A stretch of DNA of 60,127 nucleotides from Acidobacteriota bacterium (GCA_016213785.1 JACQZQ010000028.1:1-60127), one strand, 5' to 3'. Shown: positions 45,610-55,046, numbered from the stretch's first letter. Notes: generated from the sequence alone by a model not told the origin. Program-made: numbers and translations.

Positions 45610-46362
45610 ATGTCAACAGCTATGGCAGTCGAACCCAAGATAGATATTGCACCACAATTTCAATATACTAGCCAACAAGAAACCTTAATTCGTACAGATA
45701 ACCTTTGGAAATCTTATCGGATGGGGGATGAAGAAATACACGCTCTAGCAGGAGTTAGTTTTGAAATCAAACGTAATGAGTATGTAGCCATTATTGGCCC
45801 ATCAGGTTCAGGTAAATCTACTCTAATGAACCTAATAGGTTGTTTAGATACACCAACTCAAGGCGAATACTGGCTTAATGGCAAACTAGTATCTAAAATG
45901 GATGATGATGAGCTTGCACATATTCGTAATAAAGAAATAGGGTTTGTTTTTCAAACTTTTAATCTACTTCCCCGTGCTAGTGCATTACATAATGTAGAAT
46001 TACCCTTAATTTATAGTGGTGTAAGTTCTACAGAACGTATTGCTCGTGCAAAAAAAGCTTTAGAGCAAGTAGACTTAGCTCATCGTATGAACCATAAACC
46101 TAATGAGCTTTCTGGTGGTCAGCGTCAAAGAGTAGCAATTGCTCGTGCTTTAGTTAATAACCCTTCTATTCTTTTAGCAGATGAACCTACAGGAAACTTA
46201 GATTCTACAACTAGTGTAGAAATTATGGCTTTATTTGCTCGTCTACATTCAGCAGGTAACACAATAATCTTAGTAACTCACGAACCTGATATTGCAACTC
46301 ATGCTCATAGAGTCCTATCAATTCGTGATGGACGTATCGCTAAAGACGAAAGACTTAAATAA
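45610..46362 (+). CDS. MacB/LolD-type ABC transporter ATPase
   Basis: 250 residues. Walker [11 protein letters not shown]-loop VFQTFNLLP, signature LSGGQRQR, Walker [13 protein letters not shown] and the switch His in VTHEPD are all intact. The [20 protein letters not shown] segment is typical of the MacB/LolD/FtsE-like group that drives mechanotransmission exporters. It starts one base after the adaptor gene, with GGAGAAGGA upstream, so it is translationally coupled. An intrinsic terminator follows before the permease gene. Confidence 0.93.
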   Translation: MSTAMAVEPKIDIAPQFQYTSQQETLIRTDNLWKSYRMGDEEIHALAGVSFEIKRNEYVAIIGPSGSGKSTLMNLIGCLDTPTQGEYWLNGKLVSKMDDDELAHIRNKEIGFVFQTFNLLPRASALHNVELPLIYSGVSSTERIARAKKALEQVDLAHRMNHKPNELSGGQRQRVAIARALVNNPSILLADEPTGNLDSTTSVEIMALFARLHSAGNTIILVTHEPDIATHAHRVLSIRDGRIAKDERLK

Positions 46363-46420
46363 TAGTAAGTTTATACATTTAATATTTATTTTGTTAGTCA
46401 ATTAATTAGTTAAGCAGCTA

Positions 46421-46448
46421 GGGCAGATTTATAAGTCTGCCCTTTTTA
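46421..46448 (+). terminator. Intrinsic terminator between ABC ATPase and permease
   Basis: The stem GGGCAGA/TCTGCCC (46421-46427 and 46436-46442) with an 8-base loop is followed by TTTTTATATTTTTT. A classic plus-strand terminator, but it lies inside what looks like one transporter operon. Confidence 0.75.
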
Positions 46449-46494
46449 TATTTTTTACATTTTCTTTTTAGAAAAAGTCCTTTATGCTGCAAAT

Positions 46495-47730
46495 ATGCGT
46501 AGAAGTAGAGTTTGGCTTGAAGCCTACCGAATAGCTTTAGAAAATCTACTAGCTAATAAATTAAGAACTACCTTAACACTATTAGGTATTATTGTTGGGG
46601 TTACAGCGGTAATAGCTGTAGTCACAGTAATAGAAGGGCTAAATAAAAAAGTCTCTCAAACCTTTATGTCACAAGGCTCTAATGTCTTTTCAGTCCGTCG
46701 TCTTCCTCAAGTAATACTTTCTCGTGATGAGTTTCTAAAATTTAACAAACGTAAAACTCTTACTAATGAAGATGCCTATTTTGTTAATGAAAACTGCAAA
46801 ACTTGTGCAAAAGTAGGTTGGGATAGTGGGAGCCTAAAAGTTATCAAATTTAAAAACCAAAAATCCGAAGGTGTTTTTATTCGCGGAGTTAGCCCTAAAG
46901 TAATTAACATCGAAGGCTTAAACTTCTCTATTGGCCGACCATTTACTGAACAAGAAATAAATACAAGTGCTTATGTTTGTGTTATTGGTTGGGATGTAGT
47001 TGATAACTTATTTCCTGGCCGTGACCCACTTAATAAAGAAATTCGTATTGATGACCTCCCTTTTAAGATAATTGGAGTCACTGAAAGATTAGGCACAATT
47101 TTTGGATTTTCACGGGATAATTACGTAATGATCCCTGTTAGCGCCTATCAAAAAATCTATGGTACTCGCTCAGGGGTAAATATACTTGTAGCAGCACAAG
47201 AAACAGAGTTAATGGATAAAACCCAAGAAGAAATACGACAGTTACTAAGAGCACGAAGACATAAAACCTACCGTGATGAAGATGATGGATTTGCTATTGA
47301 AACATCACAGATTTTCTTAGATTTATATTCTAATGCCACTAAAAATATTTACTTAGTTTCTTTTATTATTTCAGGAATTTCTTTAGTAGTAGGTGGCATT
47401 GTAGTTATGAATATTATGCTAGTTTCCGTAACAGAGCGTACTCGCGAAATAGGTGTTCGCAAAGCACTTGGGGCAAGAAAGTTTGATATACTTATTCAAT
47501 TTCTTATTGAAGCTGTCACAATATCCGTCTTAGGAGGTGTTTTAGGTATTATTATTGGTTATAGTGTTGCCTATCTTATTTCTTTTTATACAGGTTTTCC
47601 TCTTTTTATTAGAGCAAGTTCTGGCATTCTTGGAGTGGCAGTTTCTTCTGCTGTAGGAATAATTTTTGGAGTCTATCCAGCAAGCCGCGCAGCAAAATTA
47701 GATCCAATAGAAGCCTTACGTTCTGAGTAA
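46495..47730 (+). CDS. MacB-type ABC transporter permease
   Basis: 411 residues with the four-helix FtsX/MacB layout: helix 1 near residue 30 (LRTTLTLLGIIVGVTAVIAV), a periplasmic MacB_PCD domain (about 55-270), then three helices and the conserved TERTREIGVRKALGA motif and C-terminal PASRAAKLDPIEALR. The ATPase is encoded separately upstream rather than fused. With the adaptor it should form a tripartite exporter for a lipid, peptide or macrolide-like substrate. It probably has its own promoter because a terminator precedes it. No strong ribosome site. Confidence 0.9.
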   Translation: MRRSRVWLEAYRIALENLLANKLRTTLTLLGIIVGVTAVIAVVTVIEGLNKKVSQTFMSQGSNVFSVRRLPQVILSRDEFLKFNKRKTLTNEDAYFVNENCKTCAKVGWDSGSLKVIKFKNQKSEGVFIRGVSPKVINIEGLNFSIGRPFTEQEINTSAYVCVIGWDVVDNLFPGRDPLNKEIRIDDLPFKIIGVTERLGTIFGFSRDNYVMIPVSAYQKIYGTRSGVNILVAAQETELMDKTQEEIRQLLRARRHKTYRDEDDGFAIETSQIFLDLYSNATKNIYLVSFIISGISLVVGGIVVMNIMLVSVTERTREIGVRKALGARKFDILIQFLIEAVTISVLGGVLGIIIGYSVAYLISFYTGFPLFIRASSGILGVAVSSAVGIIFGVYPASRAAKLDPIEALRSE

Positions 47731-47835
47731 ATTCCTTTAAATACTTTGGCAACTAAAGCTATTTTAGTGCCGATAACTAAAGCATCTAATTTATTTAATC
47801 TTCTATTAAATCACATATATTTAGGAATAATATTT

Positions 47836-48441
47836 ATGAGCATAAATAACATTAAAAGCAATATTGGTGGTGTTAGTCAAGCCGATCTATTAAAACAACA
47901 AGAACTTACAGAATCTAGCCGCAAAGATGGTAATTTTGCTGGACTAAGTGTTAAACAAGTCCCTCCTCCAGATGAGTCCCCAATTGCAATGGTTCAATCT
48001 CGTCCACAAGGCATTAGTACCTATACTAAACCTATTACTAATATCGATTCTCTTAACAATCTTCAAAATGATATTGCTAAACAATTACAAAATGGCTCAA
48101 CTGCTTTAGCTAACGCTATTCAACAAATACAAGCTACAGCTAAAGGAGCAGAAAACCCTAATGCTTTTGCTGGTACAGCTTCAATAGAAGGTATTAGAAA
48201 GGGTGAAGGAGCCAATGGCACAGGGCTTGGAGAAGGTGTTAGCCCTGCACGTCGTTTAGAATCAACAAATGACCCTGTAAGATTAAAAGACTCTGGTGAA
48301 ACTGGTGCTGCACGTAAAGCAGCAAGCCCTACTGATCAAGTAGCCCAAATTATGGCTAAAGTAGTAGAACTCCAAAAACAACTCGTCAGTGAGTTATCTA
48401 ATAAACCTAACTTAATAAAAGCTTTAGAAAAAAACCAATAA
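47836..48441 (+). CDS. Uncharacterised polar protein
   Basis: 201 residues from the ATG at 47836, preceded by AGGAATAAT; a longer frame starting at a TTG lacks this. No signal peptide or membrane helix. Rich in Gln, Asn, Ala and Ser, largely disordered by appearance, with a likely C-terminal helix (AKVVELQKQLVSELSNK). I recognise no family. It sits between the ABC permease and purF. Confidence 0.6.
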   Translation: MSINNIKSNIGGVSQADLLKQQELTESSRKDGNFAGLSVKQVPPPDESPIAMVQSRPQGISTYTKPITNIDSLNNLQNDIAKQLQNGSTALANAIQQIQATAKGAENPNAFAGTASIEGIRKGEGANGTGLGEGVSPARRLESTNDPVRLKDSGETGAARKAASPTDQVAQIMAKVVELQKQLVSELSNKPNLIKALEKNQ

Positions 48442-48506
48442 ACTTTATATTATTCATATTATTTAATCTACTTTTGCCAATATAAAGGCAAACTTTGCTT
48501 GAACCT

Positions 48507-49955
48507 ATGACTAAAATCAAGCAAGATAATGCCATGTTAGACAAATTTCATGAAGAATGTGGTATTTTTGGAGTCTGGAATCACCCAGATGCCTCTCATT
48601 TAACCTACCTTGGACTTTATGCCCTTCAACACCGTGGACAAGAATCAGCAGGTATTGTAGCTTCTGATGGAGCAATATTACGTACTCAAAAAGGAATGGG
48701 ATATGTTAATGATGTTTTTAAAGAAACAGAAATGAAACATCTTCCAGGGCAAGCTAGTATTGGGCATGTCCGTTACTCTACAGCAGGCGAAGTTTCAATA
48801 CGTGAAGCCCAACCCCTACTTATTAATCACCATCGTGGTCAATTAGCTGTTTGTCATAATGGCAACTTGCCTTTCGCTAATGAATTAAGAGAAACACTAG
48901 AAAATGAAGGAGCTATTTTTTCTTCTACAAGTGATACAGAAGTTGTTTTACACGGCATTGCTCGCTCAAAAGCCAGTAGTCTTTATCAAGCAATAGTTGA
49001 TACTCTTTCGACTATTGAAGGTGCATACTCAATTCTATTTCTTAGTACAGATAGCTTAATTGCACTACGAGATCCAAGGGGTTTTCGACCTCTTTCCTTA
49101 GGCAAAATTGATAGTGCATATGTAGTTGCATCAGAGACTTGTGCTTTTGACTTAATTGGAGCAGAGCATATTCGAGATCTAGCACCAGGCGAAGTAGTTA
49201 TAATTAGCCAAGATAAGCTTGAGTCCTACTTTCCTTTCCCTAAGCAAAATCCAGCAATGTGTATTTTTGAACATGTCTATTTTTCAAGACCTGATAGCAT
49301 TGTTTTTGGGCGTAGCGTTAATAAAAGCCGTCATAAAATGGGTAGACAACTTGCCTTAGAGCACCCTGTAGAGGCTGATATAGTTGTGCCTATTCCTGAT
49401 TCAGGAACGGCTGCGGCAATAGGGTTTGCAGCACAAGCGAGTATTTCTTTTCGTTTTGGGTTGGTTCGTAATCACTATGTTGGCCGTACTTTTATTCAGC
49501 CTCAGCAATCTATTAGAAACTTTGGAGTAAAAATTAAACTTAACCCTGTTCGAGATTTAATTGAAGGTCGCCGTGTAGTGCTTATTGATGATTCTATTGT
49601 AAGAGGAACTACTAGTCAAAAAATTGTAACAATGATGCGCCAAGCGGGTGCAAAAGAAGTACATATGCGTATAAGTTGCCCTCCAACAATTGCTCCTTGT
49701 TATTATGGAGTGGATACTCCAAGTAGAGAAGAATTAATTGCAGCACATCAAAGTGTAGAAGAAATTTGTGAATTTATTGGAGCCGATAGCCTAGGTTATC
49801 TAAGTATTGAAGGGCTTTTGGTTGCTTGTGGTGAAGAAGTAGAAAAACCTGCTTTTTGCACTGCCTGTTATACAAATAAATACCCAACAGAAATTTCCTC
49901 TAAAGCCAAACAGCTTTGTTCCGTAAGTAAAAATGCATTAGCTGTAAGTAAATAA
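48507..49955 (+). CDS. purF: Amidophosphoribosyltransferase
   Basis: First committed step of purine synthesis: PRPP plus glutamine gives phosphoribosylamine. The catalytic N-terminal cysteine lies in ECGIFG after a short propeptide, followed by the class II glutamine amidotransferase pattern (LQHRGQESAG, RYSTAG, CHNGN, SSTSDTE). The PRPP-binding loop is VVLIDDSIVRGTT. Late cysteines in CTACYTNKYP, with CIFEH and RISCPP, match the Bacillus-type enzyme with a [4Fe-4S] cluster. The first ATG at 48507 gives a 17-residue propeptide and the ATG at 48534 an 8-residue one, and neither has a strong ribosome site. No other pur genes are adjacent. Confidence 0.95.
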   Translation: MTKIKQDNAMLDKFHEECGIFGVWNHPDASHLTYLGLYALQHRGQESAGIVASDGAILRTQKGMGYVNDVFKETEMKHLPGQASIGHVRYSTAGEVSIREAQPLLINHHRGQLAVCHNGNLPFANELRETLENEGAIFSSTSDTEVVLHGIARSKASSLYQAIVDTLSTIEGAYSILFLSTDSLIALRDPRGFRPLSLGKIDSAYVVASETCAFDLIGAEHIRDLAPGEVVIISQDKLESYFPFPKQNPAMCIFEHVYFSRPDSIVFGRSVNKSRHKMGRQLALEHPVEADIVVPIPDSGTAAAIGFAAQASISFRFGLVRNHYVGRTFIQPQQSIRNFGVKIKLNPVRDLIEGRRVVLIDDSIVRGTTSQKIVTMMRQAGAKEVHMRISCPPTIAPCYYGVDTPSREELIAAHQSVEEICEFIGADSLGYLSIEGLLVACGEEVEKPAFCTACYTNKYPTEISSKAKQLCSVSKNALAVSK

Positions 49956-49984
49956 CCTTAGCTTAATAAAAGTAGGATACCCTT

Positions 49985-51013
49985 ATGCAAATAAAGAGCT
50001 ATTCATCCCGCCGATTTATTTTTATTTTTCTATTGCTCTTAATTACTCAATTTTCAATATCTTGTAATGTAGCGCTTCCTACTACAGGTAAAAACACTAA
50101 AGATAAGACTACTACGGATAAAACTACTAAGGATAAAGATAAAAAAGATGATGATTCATCAAAAACTCTTGGCGATAAACAACTGCAAGTTCATATGTTA
50201 GATATAGGCCAAGGGGATAGTTTATTGATTATTACGCCAGAGAAAAAATCTATTTTAATTGATGCAGGACTTGTTAAAGCAGCTCCAAAGGTAATAGGAG
50301 CACTAGAAAAAAATGGGATTGAAACTATAGATTTAGTAGTAGCCTCTCATCCACATGCGGATCATATAGGTGGGCTACCTAAAGTATTAGATGCTGTTCC
50401 AGCTAAAAAATTTTTAGATAGTGGTCAAGAACATCCAACGGCTACTTATGAAAAGCTTTTAACAAAAGTTAAGGAAAAAATTGGTAAATTAACAGTCGCT
50501 CGTGCTGGACAAAAATTTGAGCTAGATTCAGGAATTAAAATAGAAGTTCTTGGACCGTCTGAGCCTTTACTTGAAAAGGTTAGCGGTAGTGTAGAAAATG
50601 CTAACTCTGTAATTCTAATGTTAAGTTACGGTGAATTTCGTATGCTTTTTACAGGAGATAGCGAGGATGAGACCGAAGAAAGGCTTTTAGAAAAAGGCTT
50701 TAATCTAAAAGCTCAAGTGCTTAAAGTTGCTCATCATGGTTCACAATATGCATCTAGCAAAGACTTTCTTAAAAAAGTTGATCCTGAAGTAGCTATTATT
50801 TCTTGTGGAGAAGATAATAATTATGGTCATCCTTCACCACCTACTCTAGAAAAATTTAAAAATGATAAGATAAAAGTCTATCGTACTGATTTACAAGGAG
50901 AAATAGTTGTTTTATCTGACGGAAAAAATTATCAAATAAAAACAGAACATAAAGCTACCAGTGATATTTGGGAAGGTAGAACTTCATCAAAATCAAAGAA
51001 AAACGATTCATAG
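49985..51013 (+). CDS. ComEC-like metallo-beta-lactamase-fold hydrolase, putative lipoprotein
   Basis: 342 residues. The N-terminal hydrophobic segment ends in SISC, a plausible though imperfect lipobox, then comes a Thr/Lys/Asp-rich linker made of short repeats (TTDKTTKDK). The hydrolase domain (about 70-320) shows DIGQGDSLLI, SHPHADHIGG, NANSVILML, FTGDSE and VAHHGSQYASS, the pattern of the C-terminal domain of ComEC and related competence nucleases, here as a stand-alone protein without the ComEC membrane channel. It may act on nucleic acid outside the cell. A terminator at 51042-51072 follows. Confidence 0.85.
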   Translation: MQIKSYSSRRFIFIFLLLLITQFSISCNVALPTTGKNTKDKTTTDKTTKDKDKKDDDSSKTLGDKQLQVHMLDIGQGDSLLIITPEKKSILIDAGLVKAAPKVIGALEKNGIETIDLVVASHPHADHIGGLPKVLDAVPAKKFLDSGQEHPTATYEKLLTKVKEKIGKLTVARAGQKFELDSGIKIEVLGPSEPLLEKVSGSVENANSVILMLSYGEFRMLFTGDSEDETEERLLEKGFNLKAQVLKVAHHGSQYASSKDFLKKVDPEVAIISCGEDNNYGHPSPPTLEKFKNDKIKVYRTDLQGEIVVLSDGKNYQIKTEHKATSDIWEGRTSSKSKKNDS

Positions 51014-51041
51014 AACAAAATATCTTTAATAATAACTAAAA

Positions 51042-51072
51042 CCCTGAGACAAGTCTCAGGGCTTTTTATTTT
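51042..51072. terminator. Intrinsic terminator, convergent
   Basis: The stem CCCTGAGAC/GTCTCAGGG with a tight loop is followed by CTTTTTATTTT on the plus strand. It lies between the ComEC-like gene and the minus-strand zincin. Confidence 0.8.
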
Positions 51073-52405
51073 AATTTTTAGCTATAACTTTGCTAGTATC
51101 AGCTTTTTTGCTATAACCTTTCCAAATAGAGTCTTTAAGTGATTTTAATTGGCTTTCTGTACCACCTTCAATTGATAGAACTTCTAAACCTCTACGTTCA
51201 ATAACTAAAAACTCTTCACCAGCGATATAAGTGATAATATTTTTTTCATTAGTAATTTGCTTTGTTTTAGAGTAGCGCTTATTAGTACGTTCTACATAAG
51301 CTTGGAAAAATTCTTCAGCATCTTTTTCTGTATCCCAAGTAGAGAATTGGACTAGGATATTATTATCATTATCAGCACGATCAAAAAACATATATTGATC
51401 GCCACCCCAGCCAGCTGAGGCCTTTTGAGCTACATCTTTATCTAAGAACTCAAGTAAGGATTGATAATAGCCATATTCTCCTTGAGTGTTAATATCACTC
51501 CTATGCCAACCTTCGCCTAATTGAGAAAGTAGTTCTGGCATCTTTATTTCTACAGGATGTTCTCGTTGGATTGCTTTTTCTGGGTGAAGGATTTGTTCAG
51601 TGCTCTCTATTAATTCTGAGTTATAGAGGTCAGCAATTTTTTTCCAAGAATTTTTTCCAACAACTTGCTGAACAAATGCGGCTCCATAAATATAAGGAAA
51701 CTCTAGTGTTTCACGAATTGCCCTAGGGGTTTTTGCTAGAATAGGGAAACGTTCATCATCACTATTATTAGCTAATTCTAGTAAAGAAGAAATCGGAACA
51801 GGCATTTTTGTAATATCTAAGCCTCTTTCCTTAAACAAATAATTAAACATCACTATTGTTGCTTCGCCTTCTATCAAAGCTTGAATAGCTAGTTCTTGAT
51901 CACCTTTTTCTTTTGGAAATTTATCAAAACGCTTTAAGTTAAAATTCTGATCCTGCACAGCGTGCATTAATTCATGTGCCATAACTGGCTTTTGTTCTTC
52001 AAGTTCTAACCAATCAACAAGATAAAATTCTCCTGTTCTAGGGTCGTAAAAACCTCCTATTTGTTCACATAAAAGCTTTATTGTTTCTTCACGTAAGTCA
52101 TATGTTTTAGGCACTAATCCTAGTCTAACAAGTAGTTTTTGTTGTGACTTTAATTCGGCTGGGGTTGTCTCTTCATCTAGATCACGAACAACTATTTCTT
52201 GTAGCTCTTTGCGAGACTTAAAGCCAGATTTGATAGGGTTTTTTGCAGGTAAACCACGTAATTCGCTGACTTCTTTTAGAATATTATCAGATGTCGTTAA
52301 TATATTTTTTCTATCAGGCGCTAAAGCAGGTTGTTGAGCAGACAAATTATTAGCTAAGAGAAGGATAATAAGAACAAATAGGAGAAAAAACCTTTTTTTT
52401 ATCAC
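51071..52405 (-). CDS. Exported HExxH metallopeptidase-like protein
   Basis: 444 residues starting at a GTG with GAGG upstream. Signal peptide FFLLFVLIILLLANNLSAQ. Zinc site HELMH near residue 155 with the third ligand probably Glu in IEGEA about 30 residues later (gluzincin spacing). The C-terminal third (RADNDNNILVQFSTWDTEKDAEEF) is an added beta-rich domain. I do not recognise the family. Likely a periplasmic or extracellular protease. Its promoter faces that of the HD gene across a shared -35 region at 52463-52523. Confidence 0.72.
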   Translation of the reverse strand: MIKKRFFLLFVLIILLLANNLSAQQPALAPDRKNILTTSDNILKEVSELRGLPAKNPIKSGFKSRKELQEIVVRDLDEETTPAELKSQQKLLVRLGLVPKTYDLREETIKLLCEQIGGFYDPRTGEFYLVDWLELEEQKPVMAHELMHAVQDQNFNLKRFDKFPKEKGDQELAIQALIEGEATIVMFNYLFKERGLDITKMPVPISSLLELANNSDDERFPILAKTPRAIRETLEFPYIYGAAFVQQVVGKNSWKKIADLYNSELIESTEQILHPEKAIQREHPVEIKMPELLSQLGEGWHRSDINTQGEYGYYQSLLEFLDKDVAQKASAGWGGDQYMFFDRADNDNNILVQFSTWDTEKDAEEFFQAYVERTNKRYSKTKQITNEKNIITYIAGEEFLVIERRGLEVLSIEGGTESQLKSLKDSIWKGYSKKADTSKVIAKN

Positions 52406-52462
52406 AAAAATACCTCGATATTAAAAGTTGGTTAGATTTAACTAGTTCAGTCAAACTCTTTT

Positions 52463-52491
52463 ATCATCCGCTCTAGAGTAGTTTCTGTCAA
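52463..52491 (-). promoter_or_regulatory. Sigma70-type promoter for the exported metallopeptidase gene
   Basis: On the minus strand: TTGACA (52486-52491), 17-base spacer, GATGAT (52463-52468). The predicted start near 52456 leaves about 50 bases to the GTG. The -35 is perfect and the -10 is four of six. Confidence 0.5.
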
Positions 52492-52494
52492 GTC

Positions 52495-52523
52495 TTGACT
52501 TAAGAAAACCAAGCAGTTACTTT
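52495..52523 (+). promoter_or_regulatory. Sigma70-type promoter for the HD phosphohydrolase gene
   Basis: TTGACT (52495-52500), 17-base spacer, TACTTT (52518-52523). It starts three bases from the -35 of the opposing promoter; together the two -35 boxes form the inverted repeat GTCAAG-T-CTTGAC (52487-52499). The predicted start is near 52530, 87 bases before the ATG. Confidence 0.5.
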
Positions 52524-52616
52524 AAGTTTATTTATTAGTATGTCTTAAGAATTACTTTGATCTTTTATCAAGATATTTTAAAAATTTTAAAGCCATCAAG
52601 AAAGAAAAGGAAAAAG

Positions 52617-53969
52617 ATGTTAAATAAAATTTTTCGGGATGCTGTGCATGGAGATATGATATTTTCTCCTGAGGAATTAGCATTAATTGATACTCCGCAA
52701 ATGCAGCGACTGAGAGGAATTAAACAGCTTGGAGCTTCTTCTTTAATATACCCTTGTGCTATCCATAGCCGTTTTGAGCATTCTTTAGGAACTTGTTGGT
52801 TAGCTAAAAAAATAATCCAAGCTATAAAAAATAATCTTTCTTATATTGGTCAAAAAAGCCCTATTGATTTGCATATGGAGCGTATTATTATAACTGGTGC
52901 ATTAATGCACGATATTACGCATATTCCCTATGGTCATACTTTTGAAGATGAGCGACGTATATTTGAACGTCATGATGAAAATAAAGCTAGGTTAAGTTAT
53001 TTTCTTGATAGTAAACCTATTCGTACTGCTTTAATAAATCAAGGAATCTATCATGAAGTTAGTTCACTTTTATCTGCACATAAAGAAGAACTTGCAGCCC
53101 CTTTTATTTATGAAATTGTAGCAGGAACAATATGTGCTGATTTACTAGATTACTTAAAGCGTGATGCTTTTTTTTGCGGGTTTTCACAATGTTATGATGA
53201 AAGGATTTTTCGCTATTTTTCAATAGTTAATGGACAATTTGTTATTGAACTTCAAAAAGATGGGTTATTTCGTCATGATGCATTATCGGAGCTAATAAAT
53301 TTATTAAGAATCCGTTTTACACTTACTGAAAGAGTTTACTATCACCATGCCAAGGCTGTTGCAGGAGCAATGATATCTAAAGCCTTAGAGTTAGCAATAG
53401 AAGACCAAAAAATCAAATTAGAAGATTTATTTGAGCTTCGTGATGATAGCTTTCTATATTTCTTACGTACTCGCTCACGTAATAAGGCCGTAAGTAAACT
53501 AGTAGAGGCTATTGAAAATCGTCAGCTTTATAAACGAGTCTATTTCCTTTCCCTACAACAAAAAGAGTCTTATGGCGGAATTACTTTAGAAGACCAAAAA
53601 GCTTTGGAAAAACAATTTTACTTTAATGAAAATGATTCTAGGACTAAAGCAGAACAAGAAATAGCAAAACAACTAGAAATACCTGAAGGTGGGGTAATAA
53701 TTTATTGCCCTTCAGCTAAAATGGCATTAAAAGAGGCTGCTGTGCCGATAAAAGTTGATGATCAAGCACCTCGTTCTTTAAGAGATTTTAATAATCCAGA
53801 AATTACAAACCTAACAGATAAGCACCGTCAATTGTGGCGTTTTTTTGTTTGTATTAGTCGTAGCTATGAAGATAAATATGAACGTGCAAGCCAATTATGT
53901 GAGGAGATTTTTGGGTTTCCAAATATGATTAAGCTACAAAGCCAGGGACAACTTAGTTTTGACTTTTAG
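52617..53969 (+). CDS. HD-domain phosphohydrolase, SAMHD1/dNTPase-like
   Basis: 450 residues from the ATG at 52617 with AAAGGAAAAAG upstream; the longer frame begins at a TTG. HD metal motif: HSRFEHSLGTCWLA (His), GALMHDITHIPYGHTFE (His-Asp) and ICADLLDYLKRDAFF (Asp). The arrangement matches the SAMHD1/YdhJ group of HD phosphohydrolases; substrates in the group are dNTPs or related nucleotides, so a role in nucleotide pools or phage defence is possible but not shown here. Single gene. Confidence 0.83.
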   Translation: MLNKIFRDAVHGDMIFSPEELALIDTPQMQRLRGIKQLGASSLIYPCAIHSRFEHSLGTCWLAKKIIQAIKNNLSYIGQKSPIDLHMERIIITGALMHDITHIPYGHTFEDERRIFERHDENKARLSYFLDSKPIRTALINQGIYHEVSSLLSAHKEELAAPFIYEIVAGTICADLLDYLKRDAFFCGFSQCYDERIFRYFSIVNGQFVIELQKDGLFRHDALSELINLLRIRFTLTERVYYHHAKAVAGAMISKALELAIEDQKIKLEDLFELRDDSFLYFLRTRSRNKAVSKLVEAIENRQLYKRVYFLSLQQKESYGGITLEDQKALEKQFYFNENDSRTKAEQEIAKQLEIPEGGVIIYCPSAKMALKEAAVPIKVDDQAPRSLRDFNNPEITNLTDKHRQLWRFFVCISRSYEDKYERASQLCEEIFGFPNMIKLQSQGQLSFDF

Positions 53970-54022
53970 GTGAAATCGAAAACGACTTTCAATTCTAACT
54001 GCTTATTTTTCATATATTTAGC

Positions 54023-54051
54023 TTGACATCAGCTATTTTTTCTTTTACTCT
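54023..54051 (+). promoter_or_regulatory. Sigma70-type promoter for the bacterioferritin gene
   Basis: TTGACA (54023-54028), 17-base spacer, TACTCT (54046-54051). The predicted start near 54058 lies about 57 bases before the ATG. No clear Fur-like palindrome was seen overlapping it. Confidence 0.6.
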
Positions 54052-54114
54052 TTTGCTTAGTCAAAACAACCCTTGGGCAAAAACCAAATAACAAAAAATT
54101 GAAAGAGGTGAAAA

Positions 54115-54594
54115 ATGTCAGGAAATACTTTTACTAATGAGCAAATCGTAGAACAACTTAATAAGATTTTAAGCCTTGAATATGCTGGTGTTGTACAGTA
54201 TATGCAACATAGTTTTTTAGTTAGCGGTCATCAAAGAATCGTTTACTCAGACTTTTTCCGTGAACAAAGCAACGGATCATTAAAGCATGCTAGTACAATA
54301 GGGGATAAAATTGTTGCATTAGGTGGTGTTCCAACTGTAGAACCTTCAACGATTCATCAAACCACAGATTTACAAGAAATGTTAGAACAAGACTTACAAT
54401 TAGAACGCGATGCCTTAAATGCTTATATGAAAGCCTGGGAAATGTCTGGCAGTAATCCAACCTTAAAATTTATGCTAGAGTCAATTATTCAAGATGAGCA
54501 AACCCATGTTGAAGATTTAGAGAAAATGACAAGTAAAAATAGTGTGGCTGTATCAGACGGTGAAAAGGAAATTAAACTACATCGTGCAAGCTAG
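54115..54594 (+). CDS. bfr: Bacterioferritin-like diiron protein
   Basis: 159 residues, the bacterioferritin length. The four-helix ferritin-like pattern is present with diiron ligands Glu in LEYAGVVQY, ExxxxxxH in REQSNGSLKHA, Glu in LERDALNAY and DEQTHVEDLE. Bacterioferritins store iron as a 24-mer with ferroxidase activity. The usual heme-ligating Met cannot be assigned with confidence, so it could be a related non-heme ferritin. GAGGTG lies upstream of the ATG. Confidence 0.83.
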   Translation: MSGNTFTNEQIVEQLNKILSLEYAGVVQYMQHSFLVSGHQRIVYSDFFREQSNGSLKHASTIGDKIVALGGVPTVEPSTIHQTTDLQEMLEQDLQLERDALNAYMKAWEMSGSNPTLKFMLESIIQDEQTHVEDLEKMTSKNSVAVSDGEKEIKLHRAS

Positions 54595-54627
54595 TTTAGA
54601 TAAAACTAAATAAATAGCTTATAAAGC

Positions 54628-54667
54628 AAAATACCAAGCTTTTCCCGCCAGAAAAGCTTGGTATTTT
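54628..54667. terminator. Bidirectional terminator hairpin
   Basis: A 17-bp perfect stem (54628-54644 and 54651-54667) with loop CCGCCA. The arm ends are A-rich and T-rich, so it suits both the ferritin gene and the convergent small gene. Confidence 0.85.
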
Positions 54668-54669
54668 AT

Positions 54670-54993
54670 TTATGCTGACTTCCTTTGAGAAAGAGGGAAG
54701 TTTCTTGGCCTAAACTTAGTGTTGTCAACACCTTTCGGCACTATAGAAATCTGTGTATCCTTGCAAGTTTTTTGTTTAAGTAAAGATTTTGCCCCACCTA
54801 ATAAAAACTGTAATTCTTCTACCTGATCACTATCAATATAAATAGTTTTTTGGGTATTCCAGCCTAAACCTTTGGCATAGGTAACAAGTCTTAATGCTAT
54901 TTTGGGAGTTTCGCTATTTTCTATAATTAGCTCTAACCTTTGGTTTTCTTCGTCTGAATCTAGAATTCCTATTAATTTATCTGTAGTTTTCAC
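54670..54993 (-). CDS. Small protein of unknown function
   Basis: 107 residues starting at a GTG with AGGTGG upstream. No signal peptide or membrane helix. An acidic N-terminus, then LRLVTYAKGLGWNTQKTIYI, a strand-rich segment, followed by an amphipathic helix (DQVEELQFLLGGAKSLL) and a basic tail ending SQRKSA. The core could be a small nucleic-acid-binding beta-sheet domain, but I do not recognise a family. Possible promoter at 55047-55076. It lies downstream of the rpoA terminator. Confidence 0.6.
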   Translation of the reverse strand: MKTTDKLIGILDSDEENQRLELIIENSETPKIALRLVTYAKGLGWNTQKTIYIDSDQVEELQFLLGGAKSLLKQKTCKDTQISIVPKGVDNTKFRPRNFPLSQRKSA

Positions 54994-55046
54994 AATTTAC
55001 CACCTACATTGCAAGGGAAAATGAAAATCTTTTTCAACTAAGCGAT

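Noticed and set aside
52617-53969. HD phosphohydrolase as part of an anti-phage defence system
   Set aside because: It is alone, with no nuclease, cyclase or sensor partner beside it; the dNTPase-like group also has housekeeping members.
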